DNA of 35,362 nt from [Phormidium] sp. LEGE 05292 (GTDB lineage: Bacteria; Cyanobacteriota; Cyanobacteriia; Cyanobacteriales; Aerosakkonemataceae), in NCBI RefSeq assembly GCF_015207735.1, contig NZ_JADEWG010000067.1, positions 1 through 35,362 of the forward strand, written 5' to 3'. Each line of letters opens with the position of its first letter. Position 1 is the first letter of the stretch. A program made the position numbers and the translations under genes. Under the pieces are notes generated by a model. It had not been told where the DNA came from and did not search any database. It saw only the letters and a list, made by a program, of their open reading frames with translations. Of this stretch, positions 1 through 8,329 are shown piece after piece.

Positions 1-36
1 TCCCCCCATCTCCCCATCTCCCCATCTCCCCATCTG
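1..36. repeat. Octamer tandem repeat (CCCCATCT)n at the window edge
   Basis: About four copies of CCCCATCT run up to just before the stop codon of the first gene. The complementary unit AGATGGGG closes the other end of the window. Such short tandem repeats are common between genes in filamentous cyanobacteria and often break assemblies. Confidence 0.9.
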
Positions 37-40
37 ACCC

Positions 41-997
41 TTAACCGCGATCGTGCGGTGAGTCAAGGTCAATTATTGGCCCTTTGGGAACGATGCGAGT
101 GGGATTAATTTTGTTGTGACTGATGTAATAGTGCCGTTTGATGTGGTCGAGATTGCAGGTTTCTTTGACTCCGGGAATTTGGTAAAGTTCTTTGAGGTAA
201 TTCCAGAGGTTTGAATAATCCCAAATATGGCGTAAGTTGCATTTAAAATGCCCGTAATAAACTGGGTCAAACCGCAACAAGGTAGTGAACATACACCAGT
301 CAGCTTCGGTGATTTGTTCTCCACACAAATACCTTTGCTTTCCTAACACTTCATTCCAATAGTCGAGGGCGTTAAATAAATCGGTTACTCCCTCTTCGTA
401 AGCAGTTTGACTAGTGGCAAATCCGGCGCGATAAACGCCATTGTTAATTGGTTGGTAAATCTTGTCAATGGTTTGTTCAATTACTTCCCGCAAATTTTCT
501 GGGTAAAAGTGCCAATCTGACTTTGCTAAATCCTGAAATTGCGTATCAAATATCTTAATAACTTCACGGGATTCATTATTTACAATTGTGTTAGTTTGCT
601 TATCCCAAAGTACGGGAACTGTCACTCGTCCCTCGTATTTTTCATCTGCCTTAAGATAGATTTGCCAAAGATAATCTGCGCCATTAACTGTGTCGGGAAT
701 ACATCCAGGTTCTTCGGAAAATTCCCAACCATTTTGATCGATTACTGGGTGTACAACTGAAAGACTAATTACATCTTCTAAACCTTTCAATTTCCGCATG
801 ATGGCGGTGCGATGCGCCCAAGGACAAGCCCAAGAAATATATAAATGATAACGTCCTGCTTCCGCTTTAAAACCGCTAGAACCATCAGTTGTAATTTGGT
901 TGCGGAAAGTGGTTGCCGGACGAATAAATTTGCCTTGTGAGTCTTCTTGTTCTCGTTCTGAAATCCATCGACCGTCAGCGAGTAAACCCAATCCCAT
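41..997 (-). CDS. Glutathionyl-hydroquinone reductase (omega-like glutathione S-transferase)
   Basis: This 318-aa cytosolic protein should use glutathione to reduce S-glutathionyl-hydroquinones, as the YqjG/PcpF family does. The family hallmark CPWAHR lies at residues 58-63, with Cys58 as the expected catalytic cysteine. It follows the strand pattern HLYISWACPWAHR of the thioredoxin-like N-terminal domain. The rest (from about residue 165) is the all-helical GST C-terminal domain with an ADWCMFTTLLRFDPVYY segment typical of the family. Length matches the family (about 310-330 aa). The start is well supported: an AAGGAG Shine-Dalgarno sits 6 nt before the ATG. The gene lies 14 nt downstream of a small membrane-protein ORF on the same strand, so the two are probably co-transcribed. 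Family assignment is firm; the natural substrate is not known. Confidence 0.93.
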   Translation of the reverse strand: MGLGLLADGRWISEREQEDSQGKFIRPATTFRNQITTDGSSGFKAEAGRYHLYISWACPWAHRTAIMRKLKGLEDVISLSVVHPVIDQNGWEFSEEPGCIPDTVNGADYLWQIYLKADEKYEGRVTVPVLWDKQTNTIVNNESREVIKIFDTQFQDLAKSDWHFYPENLREVIEQTIDKIYQPINNGVYRAGFATSQTAYEEGVTDLFNALDYWNEVLGKQRYLCGEQITEADWCMFTTLLRFDPVYYGHFKCNLRHIWDYSNLWNYLKELYQIPGVKETCNLDHIKRHYYISHNKINPTRIVPKGPIIDLDSPHDRG

Positions 998-1011
998 AGT
1001 TAACTCCTTGT

Positions 1012-1185
1012 TTAGGATCGATCGTCAGAAGTTGTACCTGCGATCGCTTCTACTATACCCCAAACTGTCCACAGAAATGCTGCTCCGATCAGCAAAAGCA
1101 TGATACCGCTTAAAGCACCAAAGGGATAAACCAGAAATAAGAGTAACAAAGCAAACAGTACTATTCTGACTAGTGGGTTATTCAT
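1012..1185 (-). CDS. Small hydrophobic membrane protein, 57 aa
   Basis: The ORF reads MNNPLVRIVLFALL, then a second hydrophobic stretch (SGIMLLLIGAAFLWTVWGIV), and ends in a polar tail, TTSDDRS. Two transmembrane helices separated by a short YPFGAL turn are predicted by eye. It is too short for usual ORF cut-offs, but it is intact, strongly hydrophobic and sits 14 nt upstream of the glutathionyl-hydroquinone reductase on the same strand, which suggests one transcript. No clear Shine-Dalgarno is seen before the ATG. I do not recognise the family. It could be a membrane partner of the redox enzyme or an unrelated small protein. Confidence 0.6.
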   Translation of the reverse strand: MNNPLVRIVLFALLLLFLVYPFGALSGIMLLLIGAAFLWTVWGIVEAIAGTTSDDRS

Positions 1186-1230
1186 GAGTTAATGTTTGTT
1201 GGATTACCAATGTTACTCATTCAGGGTATC

Positions 1231-1698
1231 TAAGTAATGTTGGCGATCGTTTCCCCCTAAAAGATGATATTTTTCTTCGTTTGTTGTATCGACTTCAGTC
1301 GTTTTATTTAAATAAGGGAACACTGAAGTGTTCACAACGAACCGGAGCTAAGTAAGGTTGGCGATCGTTTCCCCCTAAAAGATGATATTTTTTCTTCGTT
1401 TGTTGTATCGACTTCAGTCGTTTTATTTAAAATAAGGGAACACTGAAGTGTTCACAACGAACCGGAGCTAAGTAAGGTTGGCGATCGTTTCCCCCTAAAA
1501 GATGATATTTTTCTTCGTTTGTTGTATCGACTTCAGTCGTTTTATTTAAAATAAGGGAACACTGAAGTGTTCACAACGAACCGGAGCTAAGTAAGGTTGG
1601 CGATCGTTTCTCCCTAAAAGATGATATTTTTTCTTCGTTTGTTATATCGACTTCAGTCGTTTTATTTAAAATAAGGAAACACTGAAGTGTTCACAACA
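1231..1698. repeat. Four tandem copies of a unit of about 119 bp with internal hairpins
   Basis: Copies begin near 1231, 1349, 1469 and 1588 (spacing 118, 120 and 119 bp) and differ by only a few substitutions or 1-nt indels; the last copy is shortened. Each unit contains a HIP1-like GGCGATCGTTT, an inverted repeat ACTTCAGT/ACTGAAGT around an AT-rich near-palindrome TTATTTAAATAA, and the overlapping palindrome GAACACTGAAGTGTTC. No ORF runs through it and there are no unique spacers. It fills most of the 554-bp space between the small membrane protein and the HAD gene. It resembles cyanobacterial REP/MITE-type units amplified in tandem. Confidence 0.9.
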
Positions 1699-1739
1699 GA
1701 CTGTGATATGATAAGTTGTGAAACTAAAATATAAGGATT

Positions 1740-2417
1740 ATGTTAGCTGGCATTTTATTTGATTTAGACGGAACTTTGGTAAATACTGACCCTTTGCATT
1801 TCCAAGCTTGGCAAGAAATGTTATTAATTCATGGATTAGAAATTGATAATGTTTTCTACCAAACTCGGATTAGTGGGCGATTAAATCCAATTATTATTCA
1901 AGATATATTGCCTCATCTAACTTTAGAACAGGGGGAAAAATTTGCGGAAGACAAAGAAGCCCGGTTCCGAGAATTAGCACCATTATTGAAACCTCTTTGT
2001 GGATTAGAAAGAATTCTTGATTGGACAAAAGAACATGGTTTAAAAAGGGGATTAGTTACCAATGCACCCCGCAAAAATGTAGATTTTTTGTTAGAAATTT
2101 TAGAGTTGGCAGAAATCTTTGATGCTATATTTGTCGCGGAGGAAGATGTAAGCGAAGGAAAACCCGATCCTGCTATATATAAATTGGCTCTTGAACGGTT
2201 AAATATTACTCCAGAATTGGCTTTGGCTTTTGAAGATTCACCTTCGGGAATTCGTTCTGCTGTCGGTGCAGGAATTCGGACAATTGGGATTGCTTCTACT
2301 CACGATCCGCAAAAGCTTTATGATCTTGGTGCGTTTAAAGTTATCCCAAATTTTATCGATCCATCTTTGTGGAGTTTTTTAATGGAAAAAATGCAAGTTT
2401 TACCGGAAAAAAGTTAA
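1740..2417 (+). CDS. HAD-superfamily phosphatase / beta-phosphoglucomutase-like
   Basis: A 225-aa soluble protein that opens with HAD motif I, FDLDGTLVNTDP (residues 7-18), whose first Asp is the nucleophile and second the acid/base. A helical cap follows. VTNAPRKN (about residues 106-113) supplies the motif II Thr/Asn region, EGKPDP the motif III Lys, and AFEDSPSGIRSA motif IV. The cap type and the EDSPSGIRSA signature place it with beta-phosphoglucomutase and sugar-phosphate phosphatases (HAD IA). Mutase and phosphatase cannot be separated by reading. The ATG is preceded by AAGGATT. The gene stands alone between repeat blocks, with no operon partner. Confidence 0.9.
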   Translation: MLAGILFDLDGTLVNTDPLHFQAWQEMLLIHGLEIDNVFYQTRISGRLNPIIIQDILPHLTLEQGEKFAEDKEARFRELAPLLKPLCGLERILDWTKEHGLKRGLVTNAPRKNVDFLLEILELAEIFDAIFVAEEDVSEGKPDPAIYKLALERLNITPELALAFEDSPSGIRSAVGAGIRTIGIASTHDPQKLYDLGAFKVIPNFIDPSLWSFLMEKMQVLPEKS

Positions 2418-2431
2418 GTTAATAACCAATC

Positions 2432-2571
2432 ATACCTAATCCGGGTTAGCTATCCCCGTTATCCTCTTCTTCTTTCTTCGTGTCCTTCGTGTCTTCGTGG
2501 TTCAAAAAAAAGATTTCGTGGTTCAAAAAAAAGATTTAGTATAAGGGGGGTTTTCAACCCGGATTTGGTAT
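2432..2571. repeat. MITE-like element with 16-bp inverted ends
   Basis: The ends ATACCTAATCCGGGTT (2432-2447) and AACCCGGATTTGGTAT (2556-2571) are inverted repeats with 15 of 16 positions matching. Inside are pyrimidine-rich CTTCGTGTCCTTCGTG repeats and a perfect 21-bp tandem duplication (2496-2516 and 2517-2537). No protein is encoded. A lone copy of the same terminus occurs at 10302-10317 inside another repeat-filled spacer, so this is a dispersed family. Confidence 0.7.
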
Positions 2572-2649
2572 CAGGACAAGAAAACAAAGATCGCATTTCT
2601 ACCTGTCTATAGATTGAATCCCTCAAGAAGTTTTACAAAAATTATAGTT

Positions 2650-2889
2650 ATGGAACGAGAAATTACCGATCGCAACAACACCACCTGGAAATGTGTTCAA
2701 GCCTATTCTGGGCTTTCCAACAATGAAGAAAATCAAGAAGCGGCGCAGGTGAAAGGACAAGATGATAAATATTGGGTAGTTTGTACCCCCAGTGGTGGTG
2801 CAAAATCAGTGCGGCTGAAACTTCCCGGTGACTGGGAAAAATCCTACTCTGACGAGATGTTACTTAAAGAAATTGAAGCAAATCAGTAG
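2650..2889 (+). CDS. Small conserved-looking hypothetical protein, 79 aa
   Basis: Starting at the ATG (MEREITDRNNTTWKC), the protein is small, acidic and soluble, with no signal peptide or TM segment. A reading from an upstream TTG would add 12 residues but has no better ribosome site. The core, WVVCTPSGGAKSVRLKLPGDWEKSY, looks like beta strands and ends in a short helix (DEMLLKEIEANQ). I do not recognise the family. It faces the histidine kinase gene tail to tail with a gap of 12 bp. Codon use resembles its neighbours, which supports a real gene. Confidence 0.65.
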   Translation: MEREITDRNNTTWKCVQAYSGLSNNEENQEAAQVKGQDDKYWVVCTPSGGAKSVRLKLPGDWEKSYSDEMLLKEIEANQ

Positions 2890-2901
2890 TGGCTATAACG
2901 T

Positions 2902-5790
2902 TCACTGGTTGCGGCGTTTAGGCAATAATTGGTTAATTCTCTCCACTAGCTGTTTGAGTTTGACAGGTTTAGCAAAGTAATCGTTTGCACCAGCACTTAG
3001 ACAGCGTTCTGAATCTCCTGGCATTGCTAAAGCGGTTAAGGCAACGATCGGAATAGAACTAGTTTCGCTATCGGCACGAATTTGCCTGGTTGCTTCTATT
3101 CCATCCATTTCTGGCATTTGAATATCCATCAAAATGATATCAGGCTGGTGCTGTTTCGCCATTTGAATGGCTTCTAAACCAGTGCGGGCAATCATCACTT
3201 GAAAACCATGAGCCTGCAAGTAACTTAACATGGTGGTAATGTTGGCTTCATTGTCTTCTGTTAATAAAATTTTGGGAGCTTCGGCTGATTCTGTAGCAGC
3301 AACGATCAAGGCTGTTTCTGGATTGGGGCGGTGAACGTTGGCAAATAAACGATTCAACGCTTGATAAAACTTTGGTCGCGAGAGGGGTTTTAGGAGATGT
3401 TCAGTTGCGCCCATTTCTAGGCTACGCGATCGATCGTCCATCACCGAAACAACAATAACAGGAATAGATTTAGTCTGGGGATGAGCTTTTAACTCGCTCA
3501 ATACTTCCCATCCAGAACAATCTGGCAGCAAAATATCTAACACAATCACATCTGGCTTGACTCGTAATGCCACATCCAAAGCACCTGTCCCAACTGGATG
3601 AATGACACTAGTTGCTCCTATTTCAGCCAAATATCGTTTGATTTGACCCGCAGCGGTACCGGAATCTTCTACCACTAAAACTTGCTGGATTTCGACTTCA
3701 CGCAATAAGGTTTCTGGTAATGGAGAATCATCTTGCTTGGATAGGGGATGCCAGGGTAACGTTACAGTAAAGCAACTGCCTCGTCCCACTTGACTGTCTA
3801 CCCGAATGCTGCCCCCATGCAGCTCGACTATTCGTTTGACGATCGACAATCCCAGTCCCGTGCCATCATAACGTCGAGATAGGGAACTCTCTAACTGAAT
3901 AAACGGCTGAAAAATCTGATTCAGATTTTCTGGAGAAATGCCAATACCGCTATCTTTGACTTGGAATTCCACCGCTTGTTGCTCCGACTTCATTCTCACC
4001 TCAAGCTCGACACGCCCCCTATCGGGCGTAAATTTTACTGCATTGCTCAGTAAATTAACTAACACCTGAAGTAATCGGCGTTCATCTGCCTCGATCTCGG
4101 AAATGTTTGGATCGATTTCGCAGCTTAACTGAATCTTTTTGTGTCGAGCTTGCTGCCTAACAAATTTGAGGCTGGATGCACAAACTGAATGCAACTCAAC
4201 CGATCTTAGCTGAAGCTCCATTTTGCCCGACTCAATTTTGGCGAGGTCTAAAATATCATTAATTAGTCCGAGTAAGTGTTCTCCGCTTTGTTCAATGGTC
4301 TGGATAAACTGGCGTTGTTGGTCGGTTAAACTGCCAAACAATTCTTCCAATAAAGTTTCAGTTAAGCCCAAGATTGAGTTGAGCGGGGTACGCAATTCAT
4401 GACTCATATTGGCAAGAAACTCGTCTTTGAGTCGGGCGGCTCTGGCTAATTCTGCATTGGCTAAACTGATCCGCTCGCTACTACGACGCAGTTGGGCATC
4501 TGCTTCCTTGACCAAAGTAATATCGCGCCCTACTGATTGAAATTCGGTAAATTGCCCTTGTTCATCAAATAACATCCGATTAACCCACTGAGTCCAGCGA
4601 ATCTCTCCGTTGACTATGACGCGGTTTTCGATCGTCACAGTGGGATTTTCGGCACTCATGGAGTTGACCAACTGAGTCACCATTTCTCGGTCTTCTTCAA
4701 AGATCGCAGGGTTGTAACTCTTACCAATAATCTCCTCTAATTTCAGACCAAAGTAACGACAATAAGCAGTATTGGCAAACACAATGGTGGTATCGGGCAA
4801 ATAACGGGCAATCAGTTCGGTTTGATCTTCAACAATGGCACGATAACGGGCTTCACTCTGCTTTTTTAGTTGGGTGTATGTAGATGCTTGCTGAAGTGCA
4901 ATTCCCAGGTGAACGGCAAGTTGTTGCAGTAACTCAATTTCCATTGTTTGCCAGGAGCGCACAGCCGCACAGTGATGGGCAATCAGCAGCCCCCACAACT
5001 CGTTATCTCGCAGAATTGGCACTACTAAATTTGCCTGTACCTGAAACTGAGCCAAAAATTCCACATGGCAGGGGCTAAGACTACCGTCATAAATATCGGA
5101 CTTTGCCAGTATTCTTCCTTGCCGATAGGGTTCTATATAATTTTCGGTAAAGCAAGGATCGTAGATGTTGGTAGACAGGACGGCTTGCCATGCTGAGTCA
5201 ACTGATTCGGCAACTACAACACCGTTGCCATCGGATTGTAACTGAAAAACAATGACGCGATCGGTTTGCAGAAACTGCCGCACTTCAGTTACGGTTGTCT
5301 GGAGAATTTGCTCGATTTCCAGGGATTGATGTATTTGCTGGCTGATGCGTCGAGTTAATCGTTCTCGTTCTAGCTGCTGTTGCAGCTTAACGTGCAGATT
5401 GACGGTAGCAATTGTGCGACCGATCGATAGGCGCAACTCTTCCGGGGTCATCTTTCCCTTGACAAGGTAATCCTGTGCGCCTGCTTCGATCGCTTGCAGG
5501 GCGATCGTTTCATTCCCCACCCCCGTAACAATGATTACAGGTAAGCAAGGCTGTTGAACCCAAGATTGCAGCCTGCTTAAAAATTCTAGCCCATCGAGAT
5601 CGGGCAAGCGATAATCGAGCAACACCACATCTGGTCGGTGTTCCTGCCACAGTTCCAGTCCCTCCTCACCCAAGGATGCTTCCAGGATGGTGTAGGAAGA
5701 TTGGCGATCGCGCAACAGATACCGCCGATAAAGTTCCTGATCTTCTGGTGAATCTTCAACTATTAAAATGGTGTACGAGGGCTGAGTCAT
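2902..5790 (-). CDS. Hybrid sensor histidine kinase / response regulator (REC-GAF-PAS-HisKA-HATPase-REC-REC)
   Basis: A 962-aa soluble phosphorelay protein. In order: a receiver domain at residues 5-125 with phospho-acceptor Asp59 (VVLLDYRLPD); a short coiled coil; a GAF domain at about 145-310; a PAS domain at about 320-440; a dimerisation/HisKA domain with the H-box MSHELRTPLNSILG near 465; an HATPase domain with DSGIGI and DGTGLGLSIV boxes; and two C-terminal receiver domains with VIVLDILLPD and IILMDIQMPEMDG. The ATG chosen begins MTQPSYTILIVEDS, right at the first receiver domain; an in-frame codon 57 nt upstream would add a tail with no domain content. No TM segments are seen, so it should be cytosolic. 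The GAF shows no CxH-type chromophore cysteine that I can identify, so it is probably not a phytochrome. It lies 121 bp downstream of the reverse transcriptase on the same strand. Confidence 0.93.
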   Translation of the reverse strand: MTQPSYTILIVEDSPEDQELYRRYLLRDRQSSYTILEASLGEEGLELWQEHRPDVVLLDYRLPDLDGLEFLSRLQSWVQQPCLPVIIVTGVGNETIALQAIEAGAQDYLVKGKMTPEELRLSIGRTIATVNLHVKLQQQLERERLTRRISQQIHQSLEIEQILQTTVTEVRQFLQTDRVIVFQLQSDGNGVVVAESVDSAWQAVLSTNIYDPCFTENYIEPYRQGRILAKSDIYDGSLSPCHVEFLAQFQVQANLVVPILRDNELWGLLIAHHCAAVRSWQTMEIELLQQLAVHLGIALQQASTYTQLKKQSEARYRAIVEDQTELIARYLPDTTIVFANTAYCRYFGLKLEEIIGKSYNPAIFEEDREMVTQLVNSMSAENPTVTIENRVIVNGEIRWTQWVNRMLFDEQGQFTEFQSVGRDITLVKEADAQLRRSSERISLANAELARAARLKDEFLANMSHELRTPLNSILGLTETLLEELFGSLTDQQRQFIQTIEQSGEHLLGLINDILDLAKIESGKMELQLRSVELHSVCASSLKFVRQQARHKKIQLSCEIDPNISEIEADERRLLQVLVNLLSNAVKFTPDRGRVELEVRMKSEQQAVEFQVKDSGIGISPENLNQIFQPFIQLESSLSRRYDGTGLGLSIVKRIVELHGGSIRVDSQVGRGSCFTVTLPWHPLSKQDDSPLPETLLREVEIQQVLVVEDSGTAAGQIKRYLAEIGATSVIHPVGTGALDVALRVKPDVIVLDILLPDCSGWEVLSELKAHPQTKSIPVIVVSVMDDRSRSLEMGATEHLLKPLSRPKFYQALNRLFANVHRPNPETALIVAATESAEAPKILLTEDNEANITTMLSYLQAHGFQVMIARTGLEAIQMAKQHQPDIILMDIQMPEMDGIEATRQIRADSETSSIPIVALTALAMPGDSERCLSAGANDYFAKPVKLKQLVERINQLLPKRRNQ

Positions 5791-5911
5791 AACTAAATTA
5801 TTTGGAAGACTGGGCAGAGTTGTCACTTCCAATAAATAGTCTATCACCAGAAAATATCTAATTTGAGTTGACTAAAGTTGAGCGGCTTGATGATGTAGCT
5901 CTTCCATAGTT

Positions 5912-7327
5912 TTACTTTTTGCGTCCTCCATGTTTCTCTTTTATCCGTTGAATTTGCGCGTGGAATTCTGCACCTTTTTCGGGATTAATCATAGCCACAT
6001 AGTTAGCAAAACCTTGAATCGAAGCAAGTAAATTTCCCGAATGTCCCCAATTTTTCCCATCTAAACCATCTTTCTCTATTTGATACAAAGTGGCGCGAAA
6101 CCGTCTTAAGGTTTTTTTATCAACGTTGAGTTTAGAGTTAACTACTACTCCGGTAACATCTTGCTGATTAGTATTCCGCATGATCCGGGTTTTCTCTTCA
6201 TTAATGACAAACCCTTCATGATCGACAATTGATTCAGTACGTCTTAAAATATTACAAATGTGGCGGCGAAAGTCGCCGGAAGTGGAAAAGGTTAAATCGT
6301 CGGCGTAGCGAGTGTAAACAAAACCTAATTTTTCTGCCATGTGCTCCAGACGGCGATCGAGTCTGCGGCACATTATATTAGTAATAGCTGGACTTGTGGG
6401 TGCGCCTTGGGGTAAGTGTCTTTCGCTAAGTGCTACATAGTAATTTTTCCCATCTAATTCTACTTCGACAACTTCCGGTTCTGTGCAGATTAAACCAAAG
6501 ATTGTGGCGGCAATATCTGAGTAACCTAATGATTGAAAAAGTCCTTTAACTCGTTTGTAAGAAATTGAGGGAAAGAAGTCTTTCAAGTCAAAATTAATAA
6601 TAACTTCTGCACCGATATGAGGTTGGGCGTTACTAACAATAGAATAACCTGGACGAAATCCATGTGCGGCCTTGTGCAGGGGAATTTTTTCTAGTATATT
6701 ATTTAGTATCCAATGTTGTGCTTTTTTTAGGCGAGGCATGGGGGCGGAAATAAGGCGATCGCCAGTTGTCTTTTTGGGAATTTTGAATCGCACATAATGA
6801 GTAATTAGCGAAGTTTTCCGGGAAAAGGCGAGAAAGCGCAATTCTCCGATACTAATTCCCATTGCATTGGCGATTTCTTGGGCGGTATTATAAGCAAGTA
6901 AACCGTAACTTTCTAGTCTTTCTTGATTGTATTCAGTATCGTTTAATCCAGCAGAAACGCGATCGCCCAAATATACAATTTCCTGTGCTTTTCTTTGTCG
7001 CCAAGCTTGGGCTCTTTCTTGTCTTTCCCTTTCCCGACGTTCTTTATTTTCCTGACGTTTGCGCTTTGATTCTTCTAAACGTTGTAGATAAACTTGTTTT
7101 TTGAGATATGTTTCATTATGTATTTGGCGATTTTGGCGATACAGTTCGCTAAGTTCTCGTTCTATTTCGCCACGTCTGCGAATTTCATCCGCTGGATCTG
7201 TTGGTATTTCCCCTTCTGCGGGCCAAAATCCCAAGCGAATCATTTCTTCTAAGATTACTTCTTCTCTGGAAGTTTGGCGAATGCGATCGTATAATTCTTG
7301 GCGAGTTCTGGGTTGTTGCTCAGTCAT
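5912..7327 (-). CDS. Retron-type reverse transcriptase with a long N-terminal extension
   Basis: This 471-aa protein carries the RT palm from about residue 175. Motifs are INFDLKDFFPSI (catalytic Asp247), LPQGAPTSPAITN (305-317) and TRYADDLTFS with the YADD box at 341-344. Two marks are typical of retron RTs: NAQPH at 233-237 (the NAxxH of region X) and VTG at 391-393 (region Y). Retron RTs usually have 300-350 aa; here the first 170 or so residues are extra, including a very charged, probably coiled-coil stretch (about 60-118, rich in K/R/E/Q). No maturase X domain, HNH domain or fused integrase is present, which speaks against a group II intron. It should make msDNA from the structured RNA at 8330-8560 on the same strand. 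The 298-aa gene lies between RNA and RT, 62 bp upstream of this start. Confidence 0.93.
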   Translation of the reverse strand: MTEQQPRTRQELYDRIRQTSREEVILEEMIRLGFWPAEGEIPTDPADEIRRRGEIERELSELYRQNRQIHNETYLKKQVYLQRLEESKRKRQENKERRERERQERAQAWRQRKAQEIVYLGDRVSAGLNDTEYNQERLESYGLLAYNTAQEIANAMGISIGELRFLAFSRKTSLITHYVRFKIPKKTTGDRLISAPMPRLKKAQHWILNNILEKIPLHKAAHGFRPGYSIVSNAQPHIGAEVIINFDLKDFFPSISYKRVKGLFQSLGYSDIAATIFGLICTEPEVVEVELDGKNYYVALSERHLPQGAPTSPAITNIMCRRLDRRLEHMAEKLGFVYTRYADDLTFSTSGDFRRHICNILRRTESIVDHEGFVINEEKTRIMRNTNQQDVTGVVVNSKLNVDKKTLRRFRATLYQIEKDGLDGKNWGHSGNLLASIQGFANYVAMINPEKGAEFHAQIQRIKEKHGGRKK

Positions 7328-7389
7328 ATAATTTTAGCTTAATTTACTAGTTTGCTAACAATTTCCTATTGCATAAAAGACTGATTATT

Positions 7390-8286
7390 CTACACTTTAT
7401 GCGCCAACCACAAAGCCAAATTACGCATATAAGTATGGACATTTTCCAACGCACGAGGTTCGGTTTTCATAGTATTTCCTGGAGGTTCATCCACAAAGCT
7501 AGGACAACCCATATCTGCATCCCAATTGTAATCACAGAAATGGTGAAAAGTTGATTCTGCTACTCCACGTCCTAGTTGATTTCCTTCAAAATCTTTGACA
7601 CTTTCAAAAGCTACAGCTAAGTTAAACGTGCGTCCTGAAACCAAACTTTTACCCATAGCAATTACCTTACCATTCGTTGCATCTGGCGCAACTCCCACAG
7701 CGCCTTCGTGGGGATGGGCGGGGAAAAACTCAATAATTCCTGAAGGCGAATCAGGATTTTTTAATAGTTCGTGAATGGGTGCAACAGGAGTAATTTTTTG
7801 ATAGTCGCCGTTGCGTCCAGAATGATAGTTAGGCCAAGAAATGGAACTAGTATAAATATCATCAATACAGTGTCGAGTTTCGTCTGGATCGGGGTTTTTG
7901 GTTTGGAAATAATGGGCAACACCAATTATCGGAATATCACAAATAGAACAACCCAAATCTTGATGATCTCGCGTTGCTAAAATTCCCCCTCCTCGCTTAT
8001 TAAATGCCTCAATCCCGGCAATATCTTGCTTAGTTAAACCATCACCCACATCAACAGCAAATAACCATAATTCATCAAAATCCGAATTACCCAAATTGCT
8101 TAAAACTGGGTCATTTCCTTGGGCATCAGATTCTCTATCTCTTGCTGTTACTTGAAATAGATGATTTCCAGCATCATCTTTGACAGAGGCGAGATAATCT
8201 CTTAATAGCGAGAAACGAGAAATATTCCAATCATCTTCAGTCGTGGAAATGGTAGTTTGCAACAGAATTTTAATTGGTTTACTCAT
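7390..8286 (-). CDS. Uncharacterised ThuA/GATase-like protein, possible retron effector
   Basis: A 298-aa soluble protein with no signal peptide or TM helices. It starts with a beta strand (PIKILLQTT). The central FDELWLFAVD...LTKQDIAGIEAFNKRGGGILATRDH recalls the ThuA/class I glutamine-amidotransferase-like flavodoxin fold, where a helix plus GGG leads into a strand. Cys and His are notable (DHQDLGCSIC, RHCIDD, STFHHFCDYNWD, DMGCPSF), but no Cys-His-Glu amidotransferase triad can be assigned by eye. The ATG chosen has AGAGG just upstream; an alternative start lies 12 nt before it. Its place is telling: 43 nt after the retron-like RNA and 62 nt before the RT, where other retrons (Ec86 type) keep their effector. 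I do not recognise it as a known retron effector. The fold call is tentative and the role is inferred from position only. Confidence 0.8.
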   Translation of the reverse strand: MSKPIKILLQTTISTTEDDWNISRFSLLRDYLASVKDDAGNHLFQVTARDRESDAQGNDPVLSNLGNSDFDELWLFAVDVGDGLTKQDIAGIEAFNKRGGGILATRDHQDLGCSICDIPIIGVAHYFQTKNPDPDETRHCIDDIYTSSISWPNYHSGRNGDYQKITPVAPIHELLKNPDSPSGIIEFFPAHPHEGAVGVAPDATNGKVIAMGKSLVSGRTFNLAVAFESVKDFEGNQLGRGVAESTFHHFCDYNWDADMGCPSFVDEPPGNTMKTEPRALENVHTYMRNLALWLAHKV

Positions 8287-8329
8287 AACCTCTGTCATTC
8301 AAACTGATTGAATTAAGCAAAAAATAAAA

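Noticed and set aside
1231-1698. Possible CRISPR array
   Set aside because: The units are contiguous repeats of about 119 bp without unique spacers, and no cas genes are present.
5912-7327. RT of a group II intron or diversity-generating retroelement
   Set aside because: No maturase X or HNH domain, no intron RNA ends, no template/variable repeat pair; NAxxH and VTG fit retrons, and an msr-msd RNA is nearby.
7369-8298. Plus-strand ORFs opposite the ThuA-like gene
   Set aside because: They are antisense shadows without ribosome sites or domain content.
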